Shown here: piece by piece, positions 17,491 through 25,683 of the stretch
Layout: each line of letters starts with the position of its first letter
Numbering within the stretch: the stretch's first letter is position 1
DNA from: Sandarakinorhabdus sp.
GTDB lineage: Bacteria > Pseudomonadota > Alphaproteobacteria > Sphingomonadales > Sphingomonadaceae
Direction: 5' to 3'
NCBI GenBank assembly: GCA_020692215.1
Contig: JAIMKW010000005.1
Coordinates: 186,001 to 250,000 of the forward strand
DNA: 64,000 nucleotides
Notes under the pieces: generated by a model
What the model saw: only the letters and a program-made list of their open reading frames with translations
Databases searched by the model: none
What the model was told of the DNA's origin: nothing
Made by a program: the position numbers and the translations under genes

Positions 17491-18719
17491 AGCCTGTCCT
17501 GTTCCGCAATGCCCGGCTGATCGACCCTGCCGTTGGAACCGATGTGCGTGGCGATCTGTTGGTGGCCGAACGGGTGATTGCAGCGGTCGGGCAGGGCCTT
17601 GCGGCACCTGTCGAGGCCGAGATCATCGAGGCGGACGGCAAGGTTCTCGCGCCCGGCCTCATCGATTCGGCCGTTTTTCGCACCGATGTCGCTGCCGCCG
17701 TTGCCGGCGGCATCACCAGCGTGCTCCTGATGCCCGATCAGTCACCGCCGCTGGATGATCCGGCACTGGTTGAGCGGGCTGAACGTCTGGGCAAGCCAAA
17801 GCTCTGGGTGCGTCCGCTGGCAGCAGCGACCCGGGGCCTCAATGGGCGCGAGCTGGCCGAACTCAGCCTGATGAAGGATGTCGGCGCAGTTGGCGTGGCA
17901 ACAGGGCGGGCTGCCATCGCAGATGCGCAGGTCATGCTCAGGTTGTTGCGCTATGCGGCCGGCCTCGGGCTTGTTGTCGTCGCCCACGCCGAATGTCCGT
18001 CCCTGACGGCGGGCGCCGTTGCAACCGAGGGCGATTATGCAACGCGCCTTGGGCTGCCATCTGCTCCTTCTGCTGCCGAGGCGATCCAGATTGCCCGCGA
18101 TCTGCGGCTCGCCCGCGAGGCAGGCGCGGCGCTGCATATTGCCTGCGTCAGCACGGCAGAAGGTGTCTCTCTTGTTCGCGAGGCGCAGGCGGCAGGCCAG
18201 GATGTCACCGCCGCCACGGCGCCAGCCTACGCCCTGCTGTCGGAAACGGCGCTGGCGGGCTATCGCAGTTTCGCGCATCTGTCGCCGCCACTGCGCGACG
18301 AGACAGACCGCGCTGCTGTGCGGGCAGGGCTTGCCGACGGCACCATCGGGATGCTGGCCAGCCGCCACGATCCCCGCACCGAGGAGGACAAGCGCCAGCC
18401 CTTTGCCGATGCGGCCCCCGGTGCCGCCGGCTGTGCAACCCTTCTCGCACTTGGCCTGTCGCTGTTTCATGATGCCGTCTTGCCGCTGCCGCGCCTTCTG
18501 GCAGCCATGTCCGCCAACCCCGCTCGCCGTTTCGGTTTGCCGGGCGGAACGCTGGCGCTGGGTGCGCCGGCCGATCTGCTGCTCTTCGATCCTGCAGCGC
18601 CGTGGCGGATCGATGCCGGCACCTTGCCTGGCTTGTCCGGCAACACACCCTTCGATGGCATCCCGGTTGCAGGGCGCGTCCTGCGGCTTTTGAAGGGTGG
18701 CGAGCCGCTGAACCCATGA
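17487..18719 (+). CDS. pyrC: inactive dihydroorotase homologue (PyrC'-type)
   Basis: The 410-residue protein is clearly in the dihydroorotase family (VLAPGLID near residue 60, [24 protein letters not shown]). It lacks the metal-binding HxH: where active enzymes read DLHVHLREPG it has IDSAVFRTD, with several residues deleted. The catalytic Asp region, normally SDHAPH, reads SRHDPR (292-297), and a metal histidine of the LHxxH motif has become Cys220. It therefore should not hydrolyse dihydroorotate. In Pseudomonas such PyrC' proteins are needed to assemble ATCase, and translational coupling to pyrB supports the same here. An active pyrC must lie elsewhere. Confidence 0.92.
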   Translation: MKPVLFRNARLIDPAVGTDVRGDLLVAERVIAAVGQGLAAPVEAEIIEADGKVLAPGLIDSAVFRTDVAAAVAGGITSVLLMPDQSPPLDDPALVERAERLGKPKLWVRPLAAATRGLNGRELAELSLMKDVGAVGVATGRAAIADAQVMLRLLRYAAGLGLVVVAHAECPSLTAGAVATEGDYATRLGLPSAPSAAEAIQIARDLRLAREAGAALHIACVSTAEGVSLVREAQAAGQDVTAATAPAYALLSETALAGYRSFAHLSPPLRDETDRAAVRAGLADGTIGMLASRHDPRTEEDKRQPFADAAPGAAGCATLLALGLSLFHDAVLPLPRLLAAMSANPARRFGLPGGTLALGAPADLLLFDPAAPWRIDAGTLPGLSGNTPFDGIPVAGRVLRLLKGGEPLNP

Positions 18720-18787
18720 GAGACGGAGCGAGTCGCAAGTGGGGTGGGCCGAGTGCGCCATGCCCAGCCATTCCCCGACAGCCTGCT

Positions 18788-19798
18788 ATGAAAGCCGGAA
18801 TGCGAACCCAGTTTCTTGTCGCTTTGGCTATGCTGGCGGTGCCAGCCGGCGCGAGTATCGCCGATGGGCAGGAAAAGTGGCGCAAGGCGGATTGGGCCGG
18901 TGCCGTGGCGGAATGGACCGCACCTGCTGCGCGCGGCGATGCCGAAGCGATGTTCCACATGGGCCAGGCCCATCGCCTGGGGCGTGGGGTTCCGCAGAGC
19001 ACCGACACAGCCCTCGATTATTATCGCCGTTCAGCCGCCAAGGGGCATGTTGGTGCCACAGCGAACCTTGGCATCACCTTGTGGCAGGTCGGGCGGCGGA
19101 CGGAAGCATTGGGGCATCTGCGAACCGCCGCTGACCGGGGCGATCTGCGGGCGGCCTATGTGCTGGGCGTGGCCACCTTCACCGGCGACGGCGCACCGAA
19201 GAACCCCGTTCTGGGCTATGCCTATCTTGTTCGCGCGCGCGATGGGGGCCTTGCACTGGCCAGCGCCCAGACAGCACGCGTCGCCACCCTTCTGACGCCG
19301 GACGAACGGGCCCGGGGCGAAGCGACAGCAGAAGCCCTGGCATCAGGGCGGCCCGTTGCAGTGGCGATGGCAAGCATTTCTGCGCCTCCTGCATCATCAG
19401 CACCGTCCGCAGGTTCGGAGGCACGGAGTGTTTCACCATCGGTCAGACGGCCTGCCCCAGGGGCAGCCGACGATGGGGACGCCGACGATGGTAACAGGGC
19501 GGACATTGCGGCAGCATCGGCCCCCGATTCGCGCCCGTCCGGCGCACCGGATACTGTGCCGGATGGCCGCTTTCGTGTGCAGTTGGGTGCCTATACCAAC
19601 GAGCGCGCTGCTCGAACGGCCTGGGCTACGCTGGTGTCCCAGTCTGCCAGCCTCTTGAAGGGATTGACGCCCGTTTACGCGCCGCGCGCCGGACTTGTTC
19701 GCCTGCAGGTGGGTCCCTTCGCCGAGCGGGTCGATGCAAGCGATCTGTGCGCAAAGCTGGCCGCCGGCGGCAGGCCGTGCTTCGTGACTTCAGGCTGA
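18788..19798 (+). CDS. Sel1-repeat and SPOR-domain envelope protein
   Basis: The 336-residue protein begins MKAGMRTQFLVALAMLAVPAGASIADG, a Sec signal peptide. Residues about 30-150 form Sel1/TPR-like repeats (AMFHMGQAHRLGRGVPQST, AAYVLGVATFTGDGAPKNP). A low-complexity Ser/Ala/Asp linker leads to a C-terminal SPOR domain (FRVQLGAYTNERAARTAW ... VRLQVGPF). SPOR domains bind glycan strands stripped of stem peptides at the division septum. The protein is thus probably periplasmic and linked to cell-wall turnover. The ATG at 18788 is chosen because it begins the signal peptide; the frame is open further upstream without one. Confidence 0.86.
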   Translation: MKAGMRTQFLVALAMLAVPAGASIADGQEKWRKADWAGAVAEWTAPAARGDAEAMFHMGQAHRLGRGVPQSTDTALDYYRRSAAKGHVGATANLGITLWQVGRRTEALGHLRTAADRGDLRAAYVLGVATFTGDGAPKNPVLGYAYLVRARDGGLALASAQTARVATLLTPDERARGEATAEALASGRPVAVAMASISAPPASSAPSAGSEARSVSPSVRRPAPGAADDGDADDGNRADIAAASAPDSRPSGAPDTVPDGRFRVQLGAYTNERAARTAWATLVSQSASLLKGLTPVYAPRAGLVRLQVGPFAERVDASDLCAKLAAGGRPCFVTSG

Positions 19799-19833
19799 AG
19801 GTCTGGCCCTGATTCCGGCCCAGACCAAGGGCC

Positions 19834-19866
19834 AAAAAAAGCCGCTGCACTCTGCAGTGCAGCGGC
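19834..19866 (-). terminator. Rho-independent terminator on the minus strand
   Basis: A 10-bp stem GCCGCTGCAC/GTGCAGCGGC with a six-base loop is followed on the minus strand by seven T residues. It ends transcripts coming from the right, either the DUF1013 gene or the candidate small RNA below. Confidence 0.9.
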
Positions 19867-19960
19867 CAGGGTTCAGGGAGGGAGTGCCGCACACCTGCGA
19901 ACAGGCGTGTGCTCGGCACTCGCACGGGCGGCCAAAGGGGGATAAGACCCACCCGCAACC
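19834..19960 (-). ncRNA. candidate structured small RNA
   Basis: Read on the minus strand, three successive hairpins precede the T7 tract. The first is GCGGGTGG pairing with CCGCCCGTGC with a bulge (19956-19922). The second is a strong 40-nt hairpin closed by GAGTGCC/GGCACTC (19921-19882) with a TTCG loop and inner helices. The third is the terminator. No protein frame is credible here and the DUF1013 gene ends more than 220 bases upstream. It may be an independent RNA or a structured 3' UTR. I could not match it to a named RNA family such as 6S RNA, and no promoter was firmly identified. Confidence 0.4.
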
Positions 19961-20187
19961 TCAATTTGGTATCATCGAAAACGGATTTCAAGTCTTTGTG
20001 CGAACCGGGCCGGGATTTGCCCCACTACGGGTCAATGTATGCGGCAGGAACAAGCGCACGAGTCACAAGAAGCTGTGCTGATCCATCACCCACCGAAGGC
20101 GCGTGCGCAACGCCGCCCAATGCCCCCTATCGCCGGCTCGTCGGCTTCCAGCCGTAGAGCCGCCGCCTGGTTCAGGCCCGTGTGCGC
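19961..20187. other. intergenic, no gene seen
   Basis: This stretch lies downstream of the DUF1013 gene on the minus strand and upstream of the candidate RNA. No coding frame with a ribosome site and no clear terminator is visible. TTGAAA near 19984-19989 on the minus strand could be a -35 element for the RNA, but the -10 match is poor. Confidence 0.4.
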
Positions 20188-20889
20188 TCAGGCAGGGTTG
20201 GGTCGGAACAGCGTTTCTGCCGTATGCTCACGCGGCGTTTCTGTTGCACCGGCTTCGGTTGTCAGGGCATCGCGCTCGGCGCGCAGTTCGGCAATCATGG
20301 CATCACGGTCTGCGCCAAGCTTGCCATCTTCCTGCGGGACGACACCGGCCTTCTTGGCTGCAGCAGCCACCAGCGCATCCAGCTCGCGCTGCGCGCAAAG
20401 GCCCAGTGTGACGGGATCCTTAGGCGTGATGTTGGCGATGTTCCAATGCTCGCGGCTGCGGATGGCCGAGATTGTGGTCTTGGTCGTGCCGATCAGCTTC
20501 GAAATCTGTCCATCGGTGATTTCGGGATGGTTGCGGATAACCCAGGCGATACCGTCGGGCTTGTCCTGCCGCTTGGCGAGCGGTGTATAGCGCGGGCCCG
20601 ACGTCCGTCGGATCTGCGCCGGGCCTGCGGAAATCTTCAGCCGGTACGATGGGTCCTTCTGGCCCTTCTCGATTTCTTCCATCGCCAATTCCCCGGCGCG
20701 CACAGGGTCACGCGGGGTCAGCTTGGTCGAAGCGGTTTCATCTGCAATCGCCTGCACTTCCAGCACATGGATCTGGCAAAAGGCGGCGATCTGCGCAAAG
20801 GTCAGCCCGGTGGTCTCGACAAGCCATGTGGCGGTCGCATGCGGCATCAGCGGCTGCGCCTGCGTCTGCGGCTTGGGGGAGTTGGCCAT
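20188..20889 (-). CDS. trcR: DUF1013 family transcriptional regulator (TrcR-type)
   Basis: The 233-residue protein is highly typical of DUF1013. It begins MANSPKPQ and has MPHATATWLVETTGLTFAQIAAFC, the helix-turn-helix-like IAWVIRNHPEITDGQISKLIGTTKTTISAIRSREHW, and a coiled tail. The family is restricted to alphaproteobacteria, where members have been described as cell-cycle transcriptional regulators (TrcR). A ribosome site AAGGACC precedes the ATG. It is divergent from the SLOG-like gene. Confidence 0.9.
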   Translation of the reverse strand: MANSPKPQTQAQPLMPHATATWLVETTGLTFAQIAAFCQIHVLEVQAIADETASTKLTPRDPVRAGELAMEEIEKGQKDPSYRLKISAGPAQIRRTSGPRYTPLAKRQDKPDGIAWVIRNHPEITDGQISKLIGTTKTTISAIRSREHWNIANITPKDPVTLGLCAQRELDALVAAAAKKAGVVPQEDGKLGADRDAMIAELRAERDALTTEAGATETPREHTAETLFRPNPA

Positions 20890-21100
20890 TGCACGGTCCT
20901 TCAAACAAGATATGGAAACGGCCACCCCGCGAGGGGTGGCCGGTAAGATGCCAAAGACTAGGCTTCTGGCGGGCTCGGCGCAACCCTTTCGCGAACGATC
21001 CGGGTGGTGATCCCAGTGTGCGAAGCGTATCCGTTGATCCGGCCCTTGTCATGGGCCATCCATTCGCGCCATGGCTTGGCCAGAAGCGGGGAATTCGATC

Positions 21101-22960
21101 GTGCTGAACACCAGCCCTGACCAGCAGCAGGCCCAGCCTGAAAGGCAAGCGGCCGAACAAGCGGGGCCGCCGCATCCGCGGTTCGTGTTGACAGTCGGGG
21201 TTACCGGCCATCGCATGAACAGGCTGACGCCGCAGCGGGCTGCCACCGCGCGTCTCCGTGTCGATGCGGCCCTTGCAGACATTGCCGAAGTGGCTGGGGC
21301 AATCTGGGCCGATTCGGGGCGCTGGTTTGCCCCCAAGCCGCCGGAATTTCGGCTGCTGTCGGCTTTGGCAGAAGGCGCAGACAGGATCTGCGCTGAGTCA
21401 GCGCTGGGGCAAGGCTATCTTCTGGATGTCGCCTTGCCGTTCCCGGCATCCGTCTATGCTGAGGATTTTCCGGATCCGCTCTCCCGTGCGTCGTTCGAAG
21501 GCCTGATGGCCCGCGCATCGACCTTGCTTGAGCTGCCAGGCGATCGCGCGGCGGAAGATGGCGCCTATTCCTTGGTAGGCGGGGCCATTCTGGCCGCGTC
21601 CGATATCCTGATTGCCGTGTGGAACGGGGAAGGAAGCGGCGGCCGCGGGGGGACGGGGGATGTGGTGGCGTCTGCCCTGGCCATGGGCAAGCCCGTGATC
21701 CATATCCCGATCGACGAATCCGGCCATGTCCGCCTGTTGTGGCCCGGCGAAGGCCCGGCGGGCGGCAGCTGGCACAGTGCACTGGAGCCGCCGGCCGAGC
21801 CATTCGATAAGCCGCATCTCGAGGAAGCCTTGCGCGCCCTGCTGCTGCCACCCGATGAGCCGGGGGAGCACCTGGCTCTGTCCGCATTTCTCTGCGAACA
21901 GGAAACTCTCCTGATACGGCGGATTGAATATCCCATCCTTCTTGCGGTAACCGGAACCCAGCCGCTGCGGCCGGGCGCCTGGCGCAAGCAGCCCTATCTG
22001 GCATCGACCCGAAATGATTGGCAGCGCTTCGATCCCGCCACCCAGGGCAGGATCGCTCCTCAGCGCTTCGCGCGGCTGGAAGAAGGCTATGCTTGGGCCG
22101 ACAATCTGGCCAACCGCTTCGCCCAATTCTTCCGTTCGGGGCATGTGGTGAACTTCACCTTTTCCGCGCTCGCCGTTGCCCTTGCACTGTTCGGCTTCCT
22201 GTTTGGCGGCACCGTGAAGACGGTTTTTGTTGCCATCGAGCTGCTGCTGATTGCCGCCATTGTTGCCAACACACGGGTTGGGCGCGCCGAATCCTGGCAG
22301 CAACGCTGGCTCGATTATCGCCAGCTTGCCGAACGTCTGCGCCCGATGCGCAGCCTGAAACTGCTCGCCGTGGCGCGGCCCCCGGCTGTCAGCGCCAGCA
22401 GCCGAACGGGCAACCGCCGCTGGATCGATTGGTATGCAGCCGCCATCTGGCGCCAGATGGGGATGCCGGGCGGCAGCATTGATGCGGCCGAGCTGGATAG
22501 GCTGATCGGCCTTGTGCGAAACGAGGAGGTGGGGCCCGAGATCAGCTATCATCATCGCAATGCCCACCGCATGGCCCATGTGAACCACAGGCTGCACCAG
22601 TTCGGCTCCGCCTGCTTCATCGCCACGGTGCTTCTGTGCATCGGCTTCCTCATGTCGTCGGCATTCCTCGACAAGGAAACCGCGAATCAGGCCGCTCTTC
22701 TGTTCACCGTGGCAACGGCCACCCTCCCTGCCTTCGGGACAGCCGCCTACGGCTTGCGGGTGCAGGGGGACTTTGCCGGAAGTTCGGCCCGGTCTGCGGC
22801 AACAGCCGACGCGCTGGCCGATATGGTCGCCGAACTCGATGCCCACCCGACGCTGGCGCGCACCGCGGCTGTCGCCAACGCTGCCGCCGCTATCATGCTG
22901 GTGGATCTTGCGGAATGGCGGCTGACTTACCAGCAGCGGGCGCTGGAAATTCCTGGTTAG
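21101..22960 (+). CDS. SLOG-like nucleotide-sensing domain fused to a multi-TM SLATT-like region
   Basis: The N-terminal half looks like a Rossmann-type SLOG/LOG domain: FVLTVGVTGHRMNRL, FRLLSALAEGADRICAESAL, LPFPASVYAEDF and the second nucleotide motif GTGDVVASALAMGKPVIHIP. The C-terminal half has two hydrophobic hairpins. Counting from the upstream ATG at 21071, they span about 359-402 and 511-561, separated by a soluble helical part with WLDYRQLAERLRPM, which resembles SLATT-type 2TM effectors. Proteins joining SLOG and SLATT modules have been predicted computationally to sense nucleotides and act on membranes in biological conflict. GTG at 21101 has GGGGAA seven bases upstream; the ATG at 21071 has no ribosome site. 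The stop overlaps that of the convergent gene. Domain naming is by eye. Confidence 0.72.
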   Translation: MLNTSPDQQQAQPERQAAEQAGPPHPRFVLTVGVTGHRMNRLTPQRAATARLRVDAALADIAEVAGAIWADSGRWFAPKPPEFRLLSALAEGADRICAESALGQGYLLDVALPFPASVYAEDFPDPLSRASFEGLMARASTLLELPGDRAAEDGAYSLVGGAILAASDILIAVWNGEGSGGRGGTGDVVASALAMGKPVIHIPIDESGHVRLLWPGEGPAGGSWHSALEPPAEPFDKPHLEEALRALLLPPDEPGEHLALSAFLCEQETLLIRRIEYPILLAVTGTQPLRPGAWRKQPYLASTRNDWQRFDPATQGRIAPQRFARLEEGYAWADNLANRFAQFFRSGHVVNFTFSALAVALALFGFLFGGTVKTVFVAIELLLIAAIVANTRVGRAESWQQRWLDYRQLAERLRPMRSLKLLAVARPPAVSASSRTGNRRWIDWYAAAIWRQMGMPGGSIDAAELDRLIGLVRNEEVGPEISYHHRNAHRMAHVNHRLHQFGSACFIATVLLCIGFLMSSAFLDKETANQAALLFTVATATLPAFGTAAYGLRVQGDFAGSSARSAATADALADMVAELDAHPTLARTAAVANAAAAIMLVDLAEWRLTYQQRALEIPG

Positions 22961-23562
22961 GGATCTTGCATCGCTTGCGGCGCTGATGCAGCCCAGAAGT
23001 CGATAGCGCCGAAACCAGACGCGCCAAAGGCGTGCATTCGTTCAAACCGCCGCAGCGTCATTCCGCCAAGTGCCATCACGGGCCCGCAAGCGCCACGCGC
23101 CGCCAGGCCAAAGCGTACCGGCCCCAGCACCGTCGCGCCCGGATGGCTTGCAGTGGGAAACACTGGCGACAGGAAGACAACGTCAGCCCCGGCGCGAAAC
23201 GCCTCCACCAGCTCGCGTCGGCCATGGGCCGAGGCCGTCGTGAGGCCGCGGCTTTGCATCCATTTTGCACAGGCGGGGCGATGGACGCCGTCGGGCGCAC
23301 CGGAAATCCGGCTGCCAACAAGGAAAAGGCCACGCCGTCGCGCTGTCCTGGACAGCGTCTCTAGAAGCTGCCGCCGGGCCTCGGGGGGCCAGCCATAGTG
23401 CCGAAAGACGATCCCGGCGCCGCGCGGAAGCCGCGCCACTGCGCGCCACAGCGGGTCTGCTGGGTGCGTCCCGCCCAGCCGGTCATCGGTGAACAGCCAG
23501 ACAGTTGGCACTTTTCCATTTGCGCTTCCCTTGCTGTCTGTTCCTCGCCTTGCCCGCCGCAT
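22957..23562 (-). CDS. thiamine phosphate synthase / TenI-like protein
   Basis: The 201-residue protein has the TIM-barrel signature of ThiE/TenI: LFTDDRL at the first strand, DGVHRP, and VVFLSPVFPTASHPGA followed by PVMALGGM. The phosphate-loop residues look intact, but the pyrimidine site cannot be judged by eye. Many sphingomonads have such a TenI-like copy apart from the true thiE. The ATG at 23562 is chosen because the longer frame would overlap the divergent yggS start. Its TAA overlaps the TAG of the SLOG-like gene. Confidence 0.82.
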   Translation of the reverse strand: MRRARRGTDSKGSANGKVPTVWLFTDDRLGGTHPADPLWRAVARLPRGAGIVFRHYGWPPEARRQLLETLSRTARRRGLFLVGSRISGAPDGVHRPACAKWMQSRGLTTASAHGRRELVEAFRAGADVVFLSPVFPTASHPGATVLGPVRFGLAARGACGPVMALGGMTLRRFERMHAFGASGFGAIDFWAASAPQAMQDP

Positions 23563-23584
23563 GGTGGCGCTATACGCAGCCGGC

Positions 23585-24283
23585 ATGAAGAAGGCCATTG
23601 CACCCCCGCTGGCTGCGCCCGAAGGAACGCCGGCGCAGCGTCTCGCAACCGTAAAGGCGCAGCTTGCGCAGGCAGCGAAAGAGGGCGGGCATCCGGTTCC
23701 GAAGCTGATTGCCATCAGCAAGATGTTCGATGACGAAGCGATCAGGCCGCTGATCGACGCGGGGCAGCGCTGCTTCGGGGAAAATCGTGTGCAGGAAGCG
23801 GCTGCAAAATGGCCTGCCATGCGAGCCGAAACGCCAGGTATCGAACTGCATCTTGTCGGGCAGCTGCAATCCAACAAGGCCGCTGATGCCGTGTGCCTGT
23901 TCGATGCCATTCACAGTGTCGATCGCCCATCGCTTGTTTCGGCGCTGGCGCGGGCGTGCGCCGCTGAGGGTCGTCAGCCCACGCTCTACGTGCAGGTGAA
24001 CATAGGGGATGAGGCGCAGAAGGGCGGGGTTACCATCGCCGGGTTGCCGGGGCTTCTGCACGACTCCCAGGCTGCCGGGCTGCACATCTCGGGCCTGATG
24101 GCCGTGCCTCCCGCCGAGCAGGACCCTGCACCCTATTTTGCACTTCTGGCAAAGCTGGCCGCTCGGCACGGCCTGCCGGGCCTCAGCATGGGCATGAGCG
24201 GTGATTATGATGTGGCCGCCCGCCTTGGCGCGACCTGTGTTCGCGTAGGATCAGCGCTGTTTGGAAAACGGTCATTAACTTAG
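23585..24283 (+). CDS. yggS: pyridoxal phosphate homeostasis protein YggS
   Basis: This 232-residue alanine-racemase-fold protein binds PLP through Lys46 in LIAISKMF and controls cytoplasmic vitamin B6 and amino-acid balance. Family signatures are CFGENRVQEAAAKW, ELHLVGQLQSNK, IHSVDRPSL, VQVNIGDEAQKGG and the closing GMSGDYDVAARLGATCVRVGSALFG. Its start is only 22 bases from the divergent TenI-like gene. Confidence 0.95.
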   Translation: MKKAIAPPLAAPEGTPAQRLATVKAQLAQAAKEGGHPVPKLIAISKMFDDEAIRPLIDAGQRCFGENRVQEAAAKWPAMRAETPGIELHLVGQLQSNKAADAVCLFDAIHSVDRPSLVSALARACAAEGRQPTLYVQVNIGDEAQKGGVTIAGLPGLLHDSQAAGLHISGLMAVPPAEQDPAPYFALLAKLAARHGLPGLSMGMSGDYDVAARLGATCVRVGSALFGKRSLT

Positions 24284-24495
24284 TCTAAATAATCGTTTAA
24301 TATATTTCCACCAATACTTCGTAAAGCACTGTAAGACCTTCTGTCCATTAACTTGAACTGGAAGTCAAACCAAATCATTCCATCACGGTGACTTATGGTC
24401 ATCAACGACAGAATTGTTGCCAAGCGTTATTTCCACACAGGAATTCTTGTTAATGGCAATTAATACTGTCCTGATCGGAAGATGTGGAACAGGTT

Positions 24496-24987
24496 ATGGT
24501 TGGTCTCAAGGAAATCTGCGCAGTGCTGCTTGCGGGAAGCATGGGCGCTGGTTCGGTGGTCGCCGTGCAGCAGGTGAAGGCGCCGCAGGCAAAGGTGAAG
24601 GCGAAGCCGGCCAAGGCGAAGCCTTACCGCCCGGCGCCGCGCCCTGTGAGCCAGGCGCCTGCAATCGATTGCCCGACCGTTTCGTCGCTTGGCGGCGGGC
24701 TTGCGGAACTGGGGCCCATTGTGCCGATGGAATCGTCGCCCACTGCAAGCCTGCTCGCCCACGGGCTGCTGGCAGGGGGCGGTGGGGCGCTGCCGTCGAT
24801 CATCGGCGGTGGTGGGTCGGGCTCCTCGACCTTGCCGGGCGGGCCAGCAGAGCCGGAATTTCCGGTCTCCGGTGTGCCCGAGCCGGTGTCCTGGACAATG
24901 ATGGTTTCAGGCTTTGGCCTGATCGGCTTCGCAATGCGCAGGCGTTCGCCTTTAAATGCGCGAATCCCTGAATCGACTCGGGCCTGA
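24496..24987 (+). CDS. PEPxxWA-CTERM sorting-domain protein
   Basis: The protein (163 residues from this ATG) has an N-terminal signal-like hydrophobic stretch (ICAVLLAGSMGAGSVVAVQQV) and a Lys/Ala/Pro-rich linker. It ends with the tripartite sorting signal VPEPVSWTMM, the helix VSGFGLIGFAM, and RRR. In sphingomonads this form is recognised by an exosortase-type system that releases or anchors exported proteins. No exosortase gene is in the window. A GTG at 24484 is an alternative start. It sits directly upstream of the tad genes with a 228-base gap, so co-expression is uncertain. Confidence 0.82.
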   Translation: MVGLKEICAVLLAGSMGAGSVVAVQQVKAPQAKVKAKPAKAKPYRPAPRPVSQAPAIDCPTVSSLGGGLAELGPIVPMESSPTASLLAHGLLAGGGGALPSIIGGGGSGSSTLPGGPAEPEFPVSGVPEPVSWTMMVSGFGLIGFAMRRRSPLNARIPESTRA

Positions 24988-25072
24988 AGCGGATGTTGTT
25001 GTCAACATCAGTGCCAGCAATAGAAAGAAATACATTTCCGACTATTGTGTGAGAATTGATAGAAATGCGGAA

Positions 25073-25097
25073 TGTAAATGCTTGATGCGCATTTACA
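25073..25097. promoter_or_regulatory. 25-bp inverted repeat upstream of tadE
   Basis: TGTAAATGC and GCATTTACA form a perfect 9-bp inverted repeat around a 7-base centre, 119 bases before the tadE start in a locally AT-rich region. It could be an operator for a dimeric regulator. A role as terminator of the PEP-CTERM gene is less likely because the stem is AT-rich and no long T tract follows. Confidence 0.45.
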
Positions 25098-25215
25098 CTT
25101 GTTAACTTGCTTCGACCCGGCAAATCCGGCCTCTTCACCTCGTTCTGTTAATATGGCGTTCATGTTCAGGCCATAGTTTCAGTGCGGGGTAAAGAAACAG
25201 GGCGAAGGCAATGAA

Positions 25216-25683
25216 ATGTTTGTAAAACTTTTCGGGCGCGGGCGTATCCTGACGCGAGCGAGGATGTATCGGTGCCGCAAGGGCGCGGTGGCTGCCGAGT
25301 TTGCACTGATCGTGCCGATCATGTCGGCGTTGGCGTTCGGCACCATCGAATATGGTTCCCTCTTCTTCTCCTACAGCGCAATGCAGTCCGCCTCGCGCGA
25401 TTTGGCGCGCCAGGTTGCGGTCAACAGCATCAGCATAGAAAACGCCCAGTATCAGGCCGTGGCACGGGTGCCCGGCTGGATGCGCGATTCGGTGAACGTC
25501 GTTGTGCTGCAGTCCGCACCGGGCAATGCGGCGGCCAATGTGTATACGCTGCGCATGTCGGTTCCCGCCCGTGAGGCGACCATCATGCCCTTCTTCACCC
25601 GGGGCGGCGACATGATGCTGCAGACCGAAATCGAGATGAAGCAGGAACTCCCCTTTTCCGAGCCGGAGAACGACGATGACTGA
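25216..25683 (+). CDS. tadE: TadE-like pilus assembly protein (minor pilin)
   Basis: The 155-residue protein has the pseudopilin N-terminus of TadE: a basic leader, then KGAVAAEFALIVPIMSALAFGTIEYG with a conserved Glu after the processing site and a long hydrophobic helix. TadE proteins are cut by the prepilin peptidase and act at the base or tip of the Flp pilus. Its stop overlaps tadG by 8 bases. It leads the tad genes, apart from flp and cpa further on. Confidence 0.88.
   Translation: MFVKLFGRGRILTRARMYRCRKGAVAAEFALIVPIMSALAFGTIEYGSLFFSYSAMQSASRDLARQVAVNSISIENAQYQAVARVPGWMRDSVNVVVLQSAPGNAAANVYTLRMSVPAREATIMPFFTRGGDMMLQTEIEMKQELPFSEPENDDD

Noticed and set aside
19834..19960. Considered as 6S RNA
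   Set aside because: The 5' and 3' ends do not pair into one long helix with a central bubble.
24992..25009. Hairpin GATGTTG-TTGT-CAACATC after the PEP-CTERM gene
   Set aside because: Only a 7-bp AT-rich stem without a following T tract; too weak to call a terminator.
25073..25097. Considered as a TyrR box (TGTAAA-N6-TTTACA)
   Set aside because: The half-sites match but the spacing is 13 bases instead of 6.
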